Source of the DNA: Pomphorhynchus laevis
Taxonomy: Eukaryota > Acanthocephala > Palaeacanthocephala > Echinorhynchida > Pomphorhynchidae
Direction of reading: 5' to 3'
NCBI GenBank assembly: GCA_012934845.2
Contig: WNNJ02003609.1
Location: forward strand, 124,001 to 188,000
DNA: 64,000 nt
Below, one piece after another: positions 1 to 10,914 of the stretch. Made by a program: the position numbers and the translations under genes. The notes under the pieces were generated by a model, which made no database searches, had not been told where the DNA came from, and was given only the letters and a program-made list of their open reading frames with translations. Each line of letters begins with the position of its first letter. The first letter of the stretch is position 1.

Positions 1-2
1 CG

Positions 3-1178
3 AATATATCTAAGATAAAAATTTGGAAAGATTATATATTTGATAAAATTAAAAATAAAATGAAAATAACAAACAATTATAAAAGGAAAGATAAAATTAA
101 TAAAGATATGTATAAAGAACTTACTAAATTAAAGGATAACTATATAATAACAACTATTGATAAAGCTAGTAATAACTTTGTCTTCATATGCAAAAAGCTT
201 TATTATGATATACTAATGAAAGAAGTTAATTATAATGATTTAAATGTAAATCCAACATATGAACGTAGTGAGTTGAGTTTAGAAACAATTATTACAAGTC
301 ACTGTTCTATAATGGATAAAAAGGGTATAAAGGTTGAATTAGATAATAAAACTATACCTATATTATATTGGAATCCAAAATTACATAAAAATCCAATAAA
401 ACCTAGGTTCATATGTAGTGCGTTTAAATGTACATTAAAACCACTTTCTGTCTATATGAATAAAATACTTAAAGTAATTAAAGCACACTTTAAAAAATAT
501 TGCAAGGTAATCGAAATTAATACTGGTATAAAACACTATTTCAGTATTAATTCTACAAAAGAATTTTTAGAACAGACAAAAGGAATAAATTTTCAAAATA
601 TAAATACATACGATTTTAGTACGCTTTATACAAATCTAAATTTAGTAGATATTAAAGAAGCGTTAGTAAAATTAATTAATCTTATATTCGGAAAAAGATA
701 TACATATATATGTTATAATAATTATAACGCCTATCTAACAAAAATTAAACCATCAAGTAAATATAAATATATGGATAAAATTGAATTAATAGAATCCTTA
801 AATATTTTGATAAATCAAAATTATTTAAAAGTAGGGACATCTATATTTAGACAAGTAAAAGGTGTTCCAATGGGTGGTAATAGTAGCCCAATTATAGCTG
901 ACTTGTTTTTAAGCTTTATAGAATATGAATTTGTTCATAACTGTGTAAAAACTAAATCTAAACAATATAAATATATGAAATATATGTTTCGATACATTGA
1001 TGATATATGTGTATTTAATTCTAATAATTTTTATTCAATTAGTGAGCACATTTATCCAGAAAGCCTTCTTCTTAACAAAACCAATATTAATGATAAAGAA
1101 GGTGTATATCTAGATATGAACATTAAATTAACATTAACTAAAACTACTATTAATTTATATCGTAAATATGACATTTAA
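3..1178 (+). CDS. Penelope-like reverse transcriptase, 5' part, open at window edge
   Basis: The frame is open from base 3, so the protein starts before the window; the first ATG is at 60. Counting from that ATG, the palm shows motif A as YDFSTLYTNL (Asp185), motif B as GVPMGGNSSPIIADL (from residue 268) and motif C as YIDD (residues 312-315). The upstream segment has YWNPKLHKNP, the fingers signature of Penelope-like RTs, and YLDMNIKL follows motif C. All catalytic Asp residues seen are intact. The known role is copying element RNA into DNA at a nicked target. The frame ends at 1178 only because an insertion starts at about 1175; homologous sequence resumes at 1518. No GIY-YIG endonuclease follows the RT in any copy here, which fits PLEs that lack it or carry it N-terminally (inference). 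Codon use is as AT-rich as the surroundings. Confidence 0.85.
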   Translation, partial: NISKIKIWKDYIFDKIKNKMKITNNYKRKDKINKDMYKELTKLKDNYIITTIDKASNNFVFICKKLYYDILMKEVNYNDLNVNPTYERSELSLETIITSHCSIMDKKGIKVELDNKTIPILYWNPKLHKNPIKPRFICSAFKCTLKPLSVYMNKILKVIKAHFKKYCKVIEINTGIKHYFSINSTKEFLEQTKGINFQNINTYDFSTLYTNLNLVDIKEALVKLINLIFGKRYTYICYNNYNAYLTKIKPSSKYKYMDKIELIESLNILINQNYLKVGTSIFRQVKGVPMGGNSSPIIADLFLSFIEYEFVHNCVKTKSKQYKYMKYMFRYIDDICVFNSNNFYSISEHIYPESLLLNKTNINDKEGVYLDMNIKLTLTKTTINLYRKYDI

Positions 1179-1517
1179 TTTTTTTTAACAAAACAAAAAA
1201 TTGAAAAAATAAGAAAATAGGGGAAAGCCAAAACATTTTAAACAATAAATTGCAAACATATTTTGTGTTATTTAAAAGTAATGTAATTTTTTGCAGGCTG
1301 TCTAATGTGTTCTGTATATTAAAATCTTTGTAATCGAACATTACTGTTCATGAGTAAGTAAAAACACCTGCAAAAAACACCGTGTTTCATAAACAGTTGT
1401 TTTTAAGTATCCACATTTGTCAGTGTGGATACCTACGGATCCACACTGACAAATCAACTATGACAGATATTCTCTTACATAAAATCAGGAAAGATCAGGT
1501 ATAATTGAAGAGCTAAT
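1175..1517. repeat. 343-bp insertion in the PLE, flanked by 91-bp direct repeats
   Basis: Bases 1084-1174 recur at 1518-1608 with a single mismatch (t/g). Both copies are the same stretch of the RT gene, downstream of YIDD. Between them lie 343 bases unrelated to the PLE, beginning A/T-rich and containing a strong hairpin. Removing one repeat plus the insert would restore collinearity with the other PLE copies in this window. The repeats are far longer than an ordinary target-site duplication. I do not recognise the inserted sequence. Confidence 0.75.
1415..1454. repeat. Perfect 16-bp stem hairpin with an alternative partner
   Basis: ATTTGTCAGTGTGGAT at 1415-1430 pairs perfectly with 1439-1454 around an 8-base loop. 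An overlapping alternative hairpin, GTATCCAC (1407-1414) with GTGGATAC (1425-1432), would compete with it. It lies in the middle of the insertion in the PLE. Function unknown. Confidence 0.8.
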
Positions 1518-1880
1518 ATATTAATGATAAAGAAGGTGTATATCTAGATATGAACATTAAATTAACATTAACTAAAACTACTATTAATTTATATCGTAAA
1601 GATGACATATTTAAATTTACAAGAAACATATTTTTGCATGAGCATTCATGCATACCATATAATATAAAATATAATACATTAAATAATGAAATTTTAAGAA
1701 TTGCAACAATATGTAATGATATTGGCTTTCTTCAAAATCATTTAAATAATTTAATAGATACATATTTTAAACTAGGTTACTATAAAAATAACATCAAGCA
1801 GAAAATAGTAAAATATATAAATCAACAAAATGTTATTAAAAAACATTTTAAATTATTAGCGGATAATTTTTATGGATAAT
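1518..1880 (+). CDS. Penelope-like RT, C-terminal part
   Basis: This continues the RT after the insertion. The 109-residue frame from 1550 overlaps the upstream copy by the 91-bp repeat and then carries the thumb and C-terminal region: FKFTRNIFLHEHSCIP, then ILRIATICNDIGFLQNHL and GYYKNNIKQKIVKYI, ending in NFYG before a stop at 1877-1879. The same C-terminus recurs near 51090 and, shorter, in copies at 51607-52525. The protein ends right after the thumb with no added domain. The structured tail shared by all copies follows directly. Confidence 0.8.
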
Positions 1881-2240
1881 AAATAATATACTTTGTATTA
1901 GAATAAGATACTAGATAGTCATATTTCATCAAAGGAATTGCATCATTAGCATGTATTGGCCCCGTCGATATGACGGATCGATAAACGGGGGCCGAAACCT
2001 GATAGCATAGCAGCTCCTCCTGATGACCTCTAATCCGTATTCTGATACAACTTCTGTTATTTATTAGTCAATTCATAAAAATTGACTTTTATTCTAAATT
2101 TCAAGTTTTTATTTCAACTTAAAACATTTATTATTTGTAATTATTTATTATTTAATTATTACATTTTGATTTAGCATTATTATTTTAATGAATAAATACG
2201 TAGACTCAGTTAACTGATTTGATTATAGATTTTTAGATTA
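1881..2240 (+). repeat. PLE 3' tail, copy 1
   Basis: This is the 3' terminal sequence of the PLE and recurs about a dozen times in the window with or without the RT. In order it holds a GGCCCCGT hairpin closed by ACGGGGGCC, then GAAACCTGATAGCATAGCAG, CTGATGACCTC, a small hairpin (AGTCAATT with AATTGACT), an A/T-rich stretch, and an end near ATACGTAGACTCAGTTAACTGAT. It is the untranslated 3' end or terminal repeat of the element (inference from its constant place after the RT stop). Confidence 0.8.
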
Positions 2241-2251
2241 GATTTTCAATA

Positions 2252-2480
2252 TTGTCCGTTAGAAGTCTAATAATTCTCTTCAACACATTTCTACATCCTC
2301 ATACTGAATGTTGTTCACTCGTTCGATTCACATATTTATTAGATTTGGGATCTTTAGAAAACATGCAGCTTCTATTGGGCGCCATACGTACTCAGTATGG
2401 CTCAAACATTTGTGGTGTTCCTTGTAACTTATTTGTGTTACTGTTAGGACATTGAGGTCTAGCTGCACTCGTGAAGTATG
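2252..2480 (+). mobile_element. Degenerate CR1-like LINE fragment
   Basis: A 67-codon frame reads FLHPHTECCSLV, then LLDLGSLENMQ. This resembles the post-palm segment of CR1/Jockey-type RTs (consensus like RPHLEYCS...LLKDI..LEKVQ). It ends in a stop at about 2453, and weak similarity continues to about 2480. The piece is short and much decayed, so the family call is tentative. Confidence 0.4.
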
Positions 2481-3572
2481 CCCCATTTCTACGAACCCTG
2501 AGACTCATAATAATTCAACTTGTCTTCACCCACTTACGCGTTGATCTGTGCAAATGTTGGTGAGAAACACCGTGCTTTTTCAAAAAGGCGGTGGTATTTT
2601 AAAGAATAAACAAAATTCATCCTACATCAATTACAATCAATCAAACATTCGCAAATGTTTCAAACCCCATATAATGGAGCAACGATGAGCTTATGTACTT
2701 TATTGAAAAACGATCCTCCTCCTTAAGCACTAGCTAGAAAACACTCATCAAATTTAATGAAACTGGTCAAACGAACATTAGAGAGTTGATGTTACCACAC
2801 GCTCAACGAACAAGACAAAATAAATCTGGTTAGGAACAGGAAGCCTTAGTGAAAAAAATAAATAATAGGTGAATCCGCTTAATTAGGAAATTCAGGCGTA
2901 ATTGTACTTCATGAAACTAAATAAAATCGGACATATCAGGATATTACTCGATTTCTTCAACTGAGAATATATTTTCGCTAAATAAAATCAATATTCTCTC
3001 CATACTTCGCTTTTCACAATTTTATAACCCCTAGTTATAAAATGTCTTCATTCATTTTAAACTTATCATGATATTCCCTGTTTTACTGTTGTCTTTACAT
3101 TGTCTTTACACTAGTCATTTATAAGGCTTTGACGAATCAAAACATCAAAACTATGAAGCGAATCCCTCACCCAAACAACTATCCTCTTGGAATCGCTTCA
3201 GAAATAGAGATATGTCATTAAAGATATCATAAACTCTAATGGTGTAAACCTCAGTTATCTGCATTTACGTCTGTCAGGTTCTGATAGTATGCCAAAAAAA
3301 GAAAATCACCATAATTCTGCTTTTAGCCACCCAGTCCGATATTATCAGTAACAATATCCCACGAAGAATATTTTATATCAAAGAAATAACCAGTTACATG
3401 TCCTAAAATTTATGAACCATTTAGATTCAAAAGTCCATTATCGCTATATACGAAAAAGCGCTTGCTCTTAAAATCCTCATAACTTGTTAGGCGATATAAA
3501 ATCTCCCAAGTGAAAGCTCAGTACATTCAACTGTTTGTGAAATAAATAGGTTCTATCAACAAAATAGCTCTC
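2481..3572. other. No recognisable gene
   Basis: Moderately AT-rich sequence with no long frame on either strand and no similarity that I recognise. It may be very old LINE sequence, since recognisable LINE pieces flank it on both sides. Confidence 0.5.
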
Positions 3573-4092
3573 AGGTGCATATTTTCAGCCTTTTCGCCAA
3601 TTCTCCAAAATCCATCATCCTATTACTGCATCACATCATCAACTCTGCTGTTCAAGTTCTCCTACGTCTCAGTATCTTCGACCACACATCCACACATATT
3701 GCCCAACTCGCCTGGCCCACCATCCACATCCGCATTCAACTTCGCCTTATCGTAACTTTTCGTTTCAACGTTATCGGCTCCCCATCGTTCATCAACCTTC
3801 CTTTTATAGACGACACTCGCCACACTTCGCTATCGCTTCGTTCCTGCCATTCCCTCTTACTCGACGTTCCCAATTGCTCCAACACCTACGGTCTCCGATC
3901 TTTCCTCGTCGCCACCCCCTCGCATTGAATCAGCTCGATCTCGACATCCACATTGCTCCCTCCTTTATCACATTCAAACACTGCCTCCGTTCCCACCTTC
4001 TCGACACATGATTTAAATTTTTGTTCTTTTGTTGTTGTGATCATGTAAGCGTGCGCCGTCACGCATTTGCCACGTAAAAATAAATCCTTTTT
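3573..4092 (+). mobile_element. L2-like LINE, 3' end with tail hairpin
   Basis: The frame at 3575-3928 reads SLFANSPKSIILLL, then INSAVQVLLRLSIFDHTSTH and YGLRSFLVATPSH. This is the C-terminal region after the RT palm of an L2/CR1-group LINE; near-identical protein is encoded on the minus strand at 63542-63970 and 16860-17369. The element is 5'-truncated and lacks its catalytic domains. After the coding part the sequence ends in GTAAGCGTG, a loop, CACGCATTTGCCACGT and an A-rich tail. GCGTG at 4048-4052 pairs with CACGC, the 3' hairpin shared with the other L2-like copies here. Confidence 0.75.
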
Positions 4093-4394
4093 TAAAACCT
4101 AGGTTCATATAGCTGTTTCTTAAATTTTTCTTGTGCATTTGATCGCATTTCTATTCATCTTGTTATTTTTTGTCTTAGTGTCTTTTAACAGCCTAAGTAA
4201 GTTGGTGGAAAATATGCTGTATACTAAGCACTCTACTAAGAAATTGACCTTGATGTCCGTCAGTTCTACCAAGTTACCGATGTGCCGCTTGACTTATTCG
4301 CTTCAACATATATTTATGTTCATCTTTATATCTTAATATTTATATGGGGTTAAAAAAATTCACTGGTTAAAAAATTGTCTTGATTCTTAAATAC
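4093..4394. other. No recognisable gene
   Basis: AT-rich spacer between two LINEs. A 67-codon frame here has no recognisable features and is probably chance. Confidence 0.5.
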
Positions 4395-4839
4395 TTACAA
4401 TAAATAATATACATCAAATATGAAAATGGGTAAAAAGTCGAGACAATGCAAAAATAATGACCCGAAGTGCGAAGAGGTACAATTTATCATCTTGTCATGA
4501 CAAAAGTGTCCAAAAATGTTCACAATGAGAAGGTTCGAACGCAGATATTGGTTAAAATGCACATCGATGTCCACATGCAATGGGCAATACTACATCGTCA
4601 GTTACAGGAATCACTCCTGTTCGTATCTGGAAGATAGGGCAATCAAAATATTATACTGTTCGTCATATAGAAAGTGAACGAACGCATTCTGTCAATACTC
4701 ACTCGGACAATAATGTTACTCAGAACTCTTCTTCTAATTTTGTCACAGTTTGGTTCCACATAATGAGAGCGTGAAGGAGCTCATGAAGGAAGATCATATC
4801 ATATCAGCACATCAACACAATTCTAAGGTCAATAGCTAA

Positions 4840-5268
4840 TTGACCTCTGTGTCAATAAATTGTACCACTAATGATTCCACATTGGGAAGTATCGACAACT
4901 CTGAAGCAATGTCTTCCTCAGGCAACACATTAAGTAGAAAACAATCCATCTCAGATAGGAGATATAATATCATTGTATCTGGAGTTAAAGAATCGGATAG
5001 CGGTGATGCTCAGGTTAGGCTAGATGATGACGTTAAGATTATCCGTACAATTTTGTCCAAAATAATTGACAGTGAAAACCTCTATGTTGCTCAAAGCCGT
5101 GTTGTTACAAAAGTTTTTCGTCTGGGTAAAATAATGCCTGAGAAACCTATGTTGTTGAAAGTTGTTCTCAGTTCCAGAAACATGTCGACTTTCTGCTTTA
5201 TCATGGGTCTCGTTTACTCGGCTCTTCTTTCCATGTATTCCAAGATTTATTCCCTAAGTATCGGGTAA
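4840..5268 (+). pseudogene. LINE ORF1 remnant (RRM-like nucleic-acid-binding protein)
   Basis: This 142-codon frame holds ISDRRYNIIVSGVKESD near residues 47-63, then VTKVFRLGKIMPEKPMLLKVV. The pattern (RRxNIVxxGxxES...FRLGK..xKPRPxLVK) is that of the RRM-like fold in ORF1 proteins of CR1/L2-type LINEs, which bind the element's RNA. The C-terminal part appears in a shifted frame after 5210. An upstream frame at 4580-4774 may be the N-terminal part. The call rests on the motif pattern only. Confidence 0.6.
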
Positions 5269-5371
5269 GGAGAAATAATGCCTTCATAGAATTGCATAAA
5301 AGACTGAACAATGGTGAATCTAATCTCTGTGTAAGAAATTTTCGAGATGTACGGTCGCGACCGACAGTGCG

Positions 5372-6202
5372 GTGGCAACCTTTGCTACGTTCATAGATTG
5401 TTGCCCAGATGGGTTTCGCTCAGGTGATCTTGCTAACTTTAGTGATATTCATTCTATCTCTAAGATTTCCTATGATAGCAACATACATTTTGGTTACCCA
5501 AATGTCCGCAGTCTTTTGGCGCAATATACTGAGCTAAAATATGTTGTCTTGAAAAATGAGTAAGGTGTCTTCTGCATTTGTGAATCTTAGTTGCATCCCA
5601 ATATATCCGGCGACGTTGTTCAAATTCCCAACTACTATTTGCTACGTTCGGATCGTCAATTTGCTAGACGAGGAGGTGGTGTAGCCGCGTATATTCACTG
5701 TAGCATCGGTGTGTCTGACATAATTATTTTTTCGAATTCCATTAATCCTTCATTTGAAGGACTTTCGTTCTGTATTGTTCTAGGTAGGTCTAAAATTTAT
5801 GTCTGTATATTGTATCGTTCACCTCCAGCATCTTTGGATTTGAACTTACTGAGGCCATATATATGTCGTCTATGCTCTCCTACTCGATTTTTACTGGTTG
5901 GTGACTTTAACTTCTCCAACATTGATTGGGAACGTCAGAGTTTGCTGTCATTCCTTCGACTTGAAAAGGAACTTGTTAGTTTCCTTCTCTTCGACTTTAT
6001 GTTGGTCCAACATGTTTGTCATCCTACCTACATCGGATCCCGGTCTATTATGGACTTAGTTTTTACAAAAGTTATTGGTGATATTTCCAACATCTGCTAT
6101 CATCCACCAGTAGGCAACAGTGATCACTGTTTACTGTCATGGTATGTACCTTGCCACGACGATCTGCCTTCACATTTCACTCAGATCATGAAAAGAAATT
6201 GA
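5372..6202 (+). pseudogene. LINE ORF2 endonuclease domain
   Basis: Two adjacent frames (5372-5563 and 5591-6202) carry the exonuclease-endonuclease-phosphatase fold. The first has FGYPNVRSLLAQYTELKYVV, the usual N-terminal strand and helix, though the active-site Asn context is altered. The second has ARRGGGVAAYI, YVCILYRSPPAS, VGDFNFSNIDWE (GDFN at 5900-5911) and SDH (6119-6127). The GDFN and SDH catalytic motifs are intact. The enzyme would nick target DNA to prime reverse transcription. A stop or shift near 5563 separates the halves. Confidence 0.8.
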
Positions 6203-6769
6203 GCTAAAGTTGACATTGAGCAACTTCAAATAGCATTTTCTACCCAAATCAACACGTATAATTCTTCTGTTCCAGAAAGTTATGAACACTTGTTGGCCGC
6301 TTATTGCGTACGTCCAACGGTTTCGATCCATTGCAGCGCCCTAAATCGGGTATCTCGCGCCCTCCTTGGTTTGACTATCAGGTCCGTTCAGCCCTGAAAA
6401 TTCGAAACACATTATGTCATAGGTCTAGAACAGATCCGTCTATTCGTATTGAGTACACTGCTTCACGGAATCTTTGTAACAGGTTAAAATTTAAAAAAGA
6501 CAATCATTTGAGAACAACATTGCAATGTGTATACTCATAATCAGAAGAGATTCTGGGCCTACGTTCGTAGTTCCCGAAACGTTCAAACGGGAATTAATTC
6601 CATTTACTCGTCGGATAAAGTTCTGACAGGGGAACCACAGATTGCTAATCATCTAGCAAAGATCTTCGCAGTTCCATGTAACTCTACTGTAGACTTAATC
6701 AGTTCTTTTGGCAGGCGGTTCTTGTTCCTATCCGCGACTGCGCGATAGAGATTGAAGTAGATGATATTT

Positions 6770-7650
6770 ACAGTGAATTATTGGCACTGAGGCAATTTGG
6801 TTCACCGAGCCCTGATGACATTGTTCCTTTTCTGGTTCGTGATTTAACTTGTTCTCTCTGTCAGCATCTAACTTCTGTTTATCGACATAGCTTCAAACAT
6901 TGCTAGATTCCTGATATTTGGAAGCGTACTATTGCAGTCCCGATACCCAAAAAGCATTCACCTGTTAGTTCGTCAGACTTTCCCCCTATAAGTCTTACTT
7001 GCGTATTTTCCAAAATTCTCGAAAAACTAGTCTCAAAGCATATTCCACTTCATCTTAAGAAAAACAGTATTCTCTCGGACTCACAACACGGATTTATGGC
7101 CGGGCAGTTCTTGTTTAACCAATTTAATAACAGCTCGTGAAAGATGGACGGACGCCTTGAGTTCTGGATATGTTATCGACGCTGTATTTTTGGACTTTTA
7201 TAAGGCCTTTGACCGTGTCCATCATGACGGTATCGTCTCATTGCTTGCTCACTATGGCTTCCATTTTCAGATCATTAAGTGGATTAAGAATTTATTATCT
7301 TTGCGTTCATTCCAAGTAAGAGTTGGTGGTGTTCTTTCAAAGAGCTCTAGGGTGCTTTCCGGTGTACCTTAAGGATCTGTTATTGGTCCTCTTCTTTTTG
7401 TCGTATTTCTTAATGACCTGCTCCTGCGTTTAAAGAACCCTGTTTTAGCGTATGCTGATACTTTAAAAATCTGGACTGTTGTTCGTACTCCTACCAATTG
7501 TCAGTCACTACAGGACGACCTGGACTGCCTTACTGAATGGTGTGAAGCTACTGGACTCATGTTAAACATTGATATATGTGTTTTGATGAGAATGGGGAAT
7601 ACTACTTCGTCGTTCCAGTATTTCATTGGTAGTGCGTTATGAAATGAAGT
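6770..7650 (+). pseudogene. LINE ORF2 reverse transcriptase domain
   Basis: Fragments in several frames give the RT in order: PIPKKHSPVSSSDF, SDSQHGFMAGQ, AVFLDFYKAFDRVHH (motif A), LSGVP followed by a stop and GSVIGPLLFVVFLNDL (motif B), and YADTLKIW (motif C, 7451-7462). The second catalytic Asp of YADD is replaced by Thr, and a stop sits inside motif B, so the enzyme is dead. The text resembles CR1-type RTs from flatworms and other invertebrates. The post-palm part at 7783-8007 (SSLVRPHLEYRIP) continues it. Confidence 0.8.
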
Positions 7651-8390
7651 TGAACACCATAAAGACTTAGGTGTAATAATTCATCGCTCTCTTAAGACAC
7701 GTTCGAATAGTGAGCACGCAAGGATAAAAGCAACTAGGGCACTGTACATCATCAAAATACATTTCTCAGACTGTCATCTCTAATGCTTGGTATCTTATTT
7801 TCTTCACTAGTCCGCCCTCATCTGGAGTACCGCATCCCTGCATGCTTTCCTACCACTAAGCTAGAATTGCTCGACTATGAATCGGTACTGAAGAGAGGTT
7901 TAAGGATATGTTTTAGGACTGGAACGTCCTACCGCATGCGGCTGCGTGCGCTAGGGATAAGGTCGATTAATGACAGATTTGTCTTACTAGACCTATCCTG
8001 CCTTTGAGCGATTATAAACAAACTTGATGGCTTCCCCGCTAAAATCCTTGGATTGAGAAGTAGAACATTCCGCGGTCACTCGAAATCGCTGTATAAGAGG
8101 CACCATTATCAATTTCCTGCCAACTTTCGACTGTAACATCGCGCGCTCAACTTGTGGAATGTGTTGCCTGAGGAAGTCGTCGCTGCTTCTTCGATGAAGC
8201 ATTTCAAGCGATGTGCCTAGCATGGATGAAAAATCGACATTCACTTCAACGGATATCTTGAATTCTGTTGATCTTGATGCTGACAATTTACTGAATTTAC
8301 TAGTAATTTTTATTTTTTTGATCAGGCAAAAACAGCTTATCAGCCAACGCCTTGTATTTAATAATAAATATCATATCCTTATGATATATA

Positions 8391-8740
8391 TATATCGATA
8401 ATATCATAGCATTTTCATCATGACGCAAGTATACATGTGTCACTAAAATCGGCCAATTTTCACAAGATTAAAGGATCATTATCCCCTTCCAATCTCATTA
8501 TTAATACCTAAAGGCAGATAGTTATTTCATGACACCGTTAAATAACGAAAAAATTAAATGTGATTAGCAATCACATTACTTTCTTCATTGTGGTAAATCA
8601 ATCGCTTCATCTTTTACATATCGAATAAAATATCTTAGTTTCAACATTTCAGTGAACTGAGCTGCTATATGGGTTCTGAAATCGATCCAGCCTAAATTAT
8701 TAAGAAATTTCGAGTACGTCTTTTGTTATACATTCTCAAA
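8391..8740. other. No recognisable gene
   Basis: AT-rich spacer after the LINE 3' end. I see no frame or repeat here that I recognise. Confidence 0.5.
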
Positions 8741-8764
8741 AATTATTCGACAGAATAATTGGTA

Positions 8765-8878
8765 ATTTGCTAAAGATGCTAACAGAAGTTAACGAAATAT
8801 CAATAAAATAATTTCTTCTTTTCTTTGATCCAGCTCCAATAATTTTTTATCAATAATGGATCAGTATCAACTATTCAA
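8765..8878 (+). repeat. Half copy of foldback family 1
   Basis: This matches the right arm of the foldback repeats at 19006, 26411 and 36147: GATGCTAACAGAAGTTAACG, then GAAATATC, CTTTGATCCAGCTCCAATAA and the shared extension ATCAATAATGGATCA. The left arm is absent or unrecognisable. The copy therefore shows that the right arm plus extension can occur alone. Confidence 0.75.
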
Positions 8879-8924
8879 AAATATTCGACAGAAGCTCACT
8901 ATTAAGAAGAAAGAATAAAATGTT

Positions 8925-10365
8925 ATTTTAAGTGGCAAATGTGACTATCAGTCATTTACAAGCCCACTAAGATGGCAGAAAAAATATAAATTAGGATTCC
9001 GTAGAAATGTAAATAAAATTTTTTAAATTGTACATATGAAGATGATGCAGTAACATTTGAGGGAAGATTGTTCCACAGTTTAGGCCCTGCAATCGAGTAT
9101 AATCGATGCGCGGTGAGCGAAAAATGGCGTGGAACATATAATATTGATCTTGTAGAATGACTGCGAAGCGAAATAGAAGTTGTGGATTTACTGGATAATG
9201 TAGGTAAGATGAGCTGTGAAGGGGCGTTGGCATTTATGATGTTCCGCATAAAGCATGCTAGTTTAAACCTTATGCGGTTCGTGATGTCTAGCCAAGACTG
9301 AGAATTAGAATAACGCGATATGTGATCGAATTTCCTTAAGCGAAAAATAACTCTAACGGGCGAATTTAGAATACTTGACAAAGATTTGAGCGATGATTTC
9401 GGATAATTAATAAGAATACTAACAGAATAATCATGTTTGAAAATCAGAAGAGAATTCACTAATTTCACTGTAGTGAGAGTATCAAGATGATGTCTTACTT
9501 GCCTAATGTCCATCAAGATAAGAAAACAGCATTGAGCTTTGTGTCTGATGAAAGGAAGAAATGACAAGCGGGAATCAAATGAAATTCCGAGAATAGTCAT
9601 AGAAGTGACTACCGGTAAAGTATAGTCAGAAATTTTGATTGAAATGTTCGGATCAGACAAATACACTCTTATGTGTATAAGACATGCTCTCTTATGTGTT
9701 ATCTACACAAGAGTAGATTTCTTTGTATTTATTACTAAACGTAATAACGTTAAATGTCTACAAATATGATTTAGACGATCAGGAGCAATGTCTGCAAGGT
9801 TATTAACGGAAGAAGGATCACAGTCTGCATACAGCACGATGTTGTCTGCATATTGGATTAAATGAAAACCATAAGGAGGGGCTATATATGTTAGGTCGCT
9901 AAGAAGAAGTGTGAATAGTAGAGGTCCAAGAACGGAACCTTGAGGTACGCCGTGAGTGATTTGATAAGTAGATGATAAAGTTGAATTAGATTCAACACTA
10001 AAATATCTACCATTTAAATATGATTGGAACCATTTGATAACACTAGATGAGAAACCGTATCGGTGACGAAGACATGCAAGTAGAATTTGATGGTCAACGA
10101 CATCAAAGGCTGAAGCTAAATCAAGCGCTATAATAAGATCAATACGACTCTTATCAATGGTGACAAGAAAATGGTCAAACATTTGAGTGCATGCAGTGAG
10201 GTTGAATGATGTTTACGATGAGCAGATTGCGAAGAAGGAAACGGGTTATTTACCTTCAGATAGTCACTTATTTGATGTAAGATTATACGTATAAAAGGTT
10301 TGGAGATTGTCGGTAGGTGAGAAATTTGTCTGTACGAGGAAGGAATCTTCAATCACCTTTGTGGA
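8925..10365 (-). mobile_element. L2-like LINE, RT and 3' end
   Basis: Reading the minus strand from 10352 down to 8925: SSYRQISHLPTISKPF, HHSTSLHALK, IIALDLASAFDVVDHQILL (motif A), ITHGVPQGSVLGPLLFTLLL (motif B), then YADNIVLY (motif C, plus-strand 9841-9852). The post-palm region (LWNNLPSNV...QFKKFYLHFYG) runs to 8956. The second Asp of YADD is Asn. The DLASAFDVVDH wording is typical of the L2/CR1 group. The frame is broken between its pieces, and the element is 5'-truncated near 10365, lacking ORF1 and endonuclease. The 3' end at 8931-8970 carries the conserved tail hairpin, here TGACT-GAT-AGTCA. Confidence 0.8.
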
Positions 10366-10914
10366 AAATCATAAAGGTGATTTTCCATGTTACGCTACAA
10401 TTCAGATTTTGCTAGTTCAGTCAAAAGTTTTTTTTTACCATTTGCAAAGTTATCGCCGTGTTTTTTAAATCGTCAATTGATTTTATAGAAAATTAATTTT
10501 CTATTGTGTAATTTGTGATGTTAAATTTGTATAAGCGGCTTCATAATATATAATCTTCAAAATATTTTGCGAGAAAGTTAAATTGGAACACAATGACTCC
10601 TGGCTGAAGGTGACTTTTATTGAGATCTTATTTTCGAGAGAAAGTTGTAATTTTAAATCGATTTTGTTTTTTCAGGATACCATAATGAGCTGTCGTAATG
10701 AAGACAAATAACTGATTATGCTGTGGTAGTTTACTGGCGTCATAGTAAAGAAATCAAAGACCATAATTTGTAATTACAAGGATCAAAGTCAGATTATCTG
10801 TATTCACAATCCTTGGCAGAAATAATAAACTATTTTTATGGACAAAACGAGTAGTCATAGCAAATTTTAGATTACTTTTATTCACTACTCTCTGTTTAAG
10901 TGTTCTTTACTATT
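10366..10914. other. No recognisable gene
   Basis: AT-rich. At the junction with the LINE, AATCACCTT (about 10350) and AAGGTGATT lie as a short inverted repeat. Nothing else stands out. Confidence 0.5.

Larger units (their letters stand above)
4395..8390 (+). mobile_element. CR1-like LINE, nearly full length but decayed
   Basis: One element can be followed in order: ORF1 remnants (about 4420-5340), apurinic-type endonuclease (5470-6160), linker (6300-6740), RT (6770-7650), post-palm region (7780-8270) and a 3' end running into TATTTAATAATAAATATC near 8385. It is the most complete LINE here. The frame breaks many times by stops and shifts, so it cannot be active. Copying by target-primed reverse transcription is the family's known mode. 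The domain order and the text of the RT place it in the CR1/L2/Jockey group, with CR1-like the best guess. Confidence 0.8.

Noticed and set aside
1990-2040. Hammerhead ribozyme in the PLE tail (GAAACC and CTGATGA are both present)
   Set aside because: GAAA comes before CTGATGA, and no set of three helices closes in any permuted order that I could draw. The hairpins are real but the class is unknown.
2010-2050. Box C/D snoRNA (TGATGA followed by CTGA in the PLE tail)
   Set aside because: Spacing is too short and there is no terminal stem. The words belong to a repeated tail rather than a separate gene.
4081-4106. PLE fragment (shared AAAACCTAGGTTCATAT)
   Set aside because: A single 17-base match to the RT gene with no flanking similarity; it may be chance.
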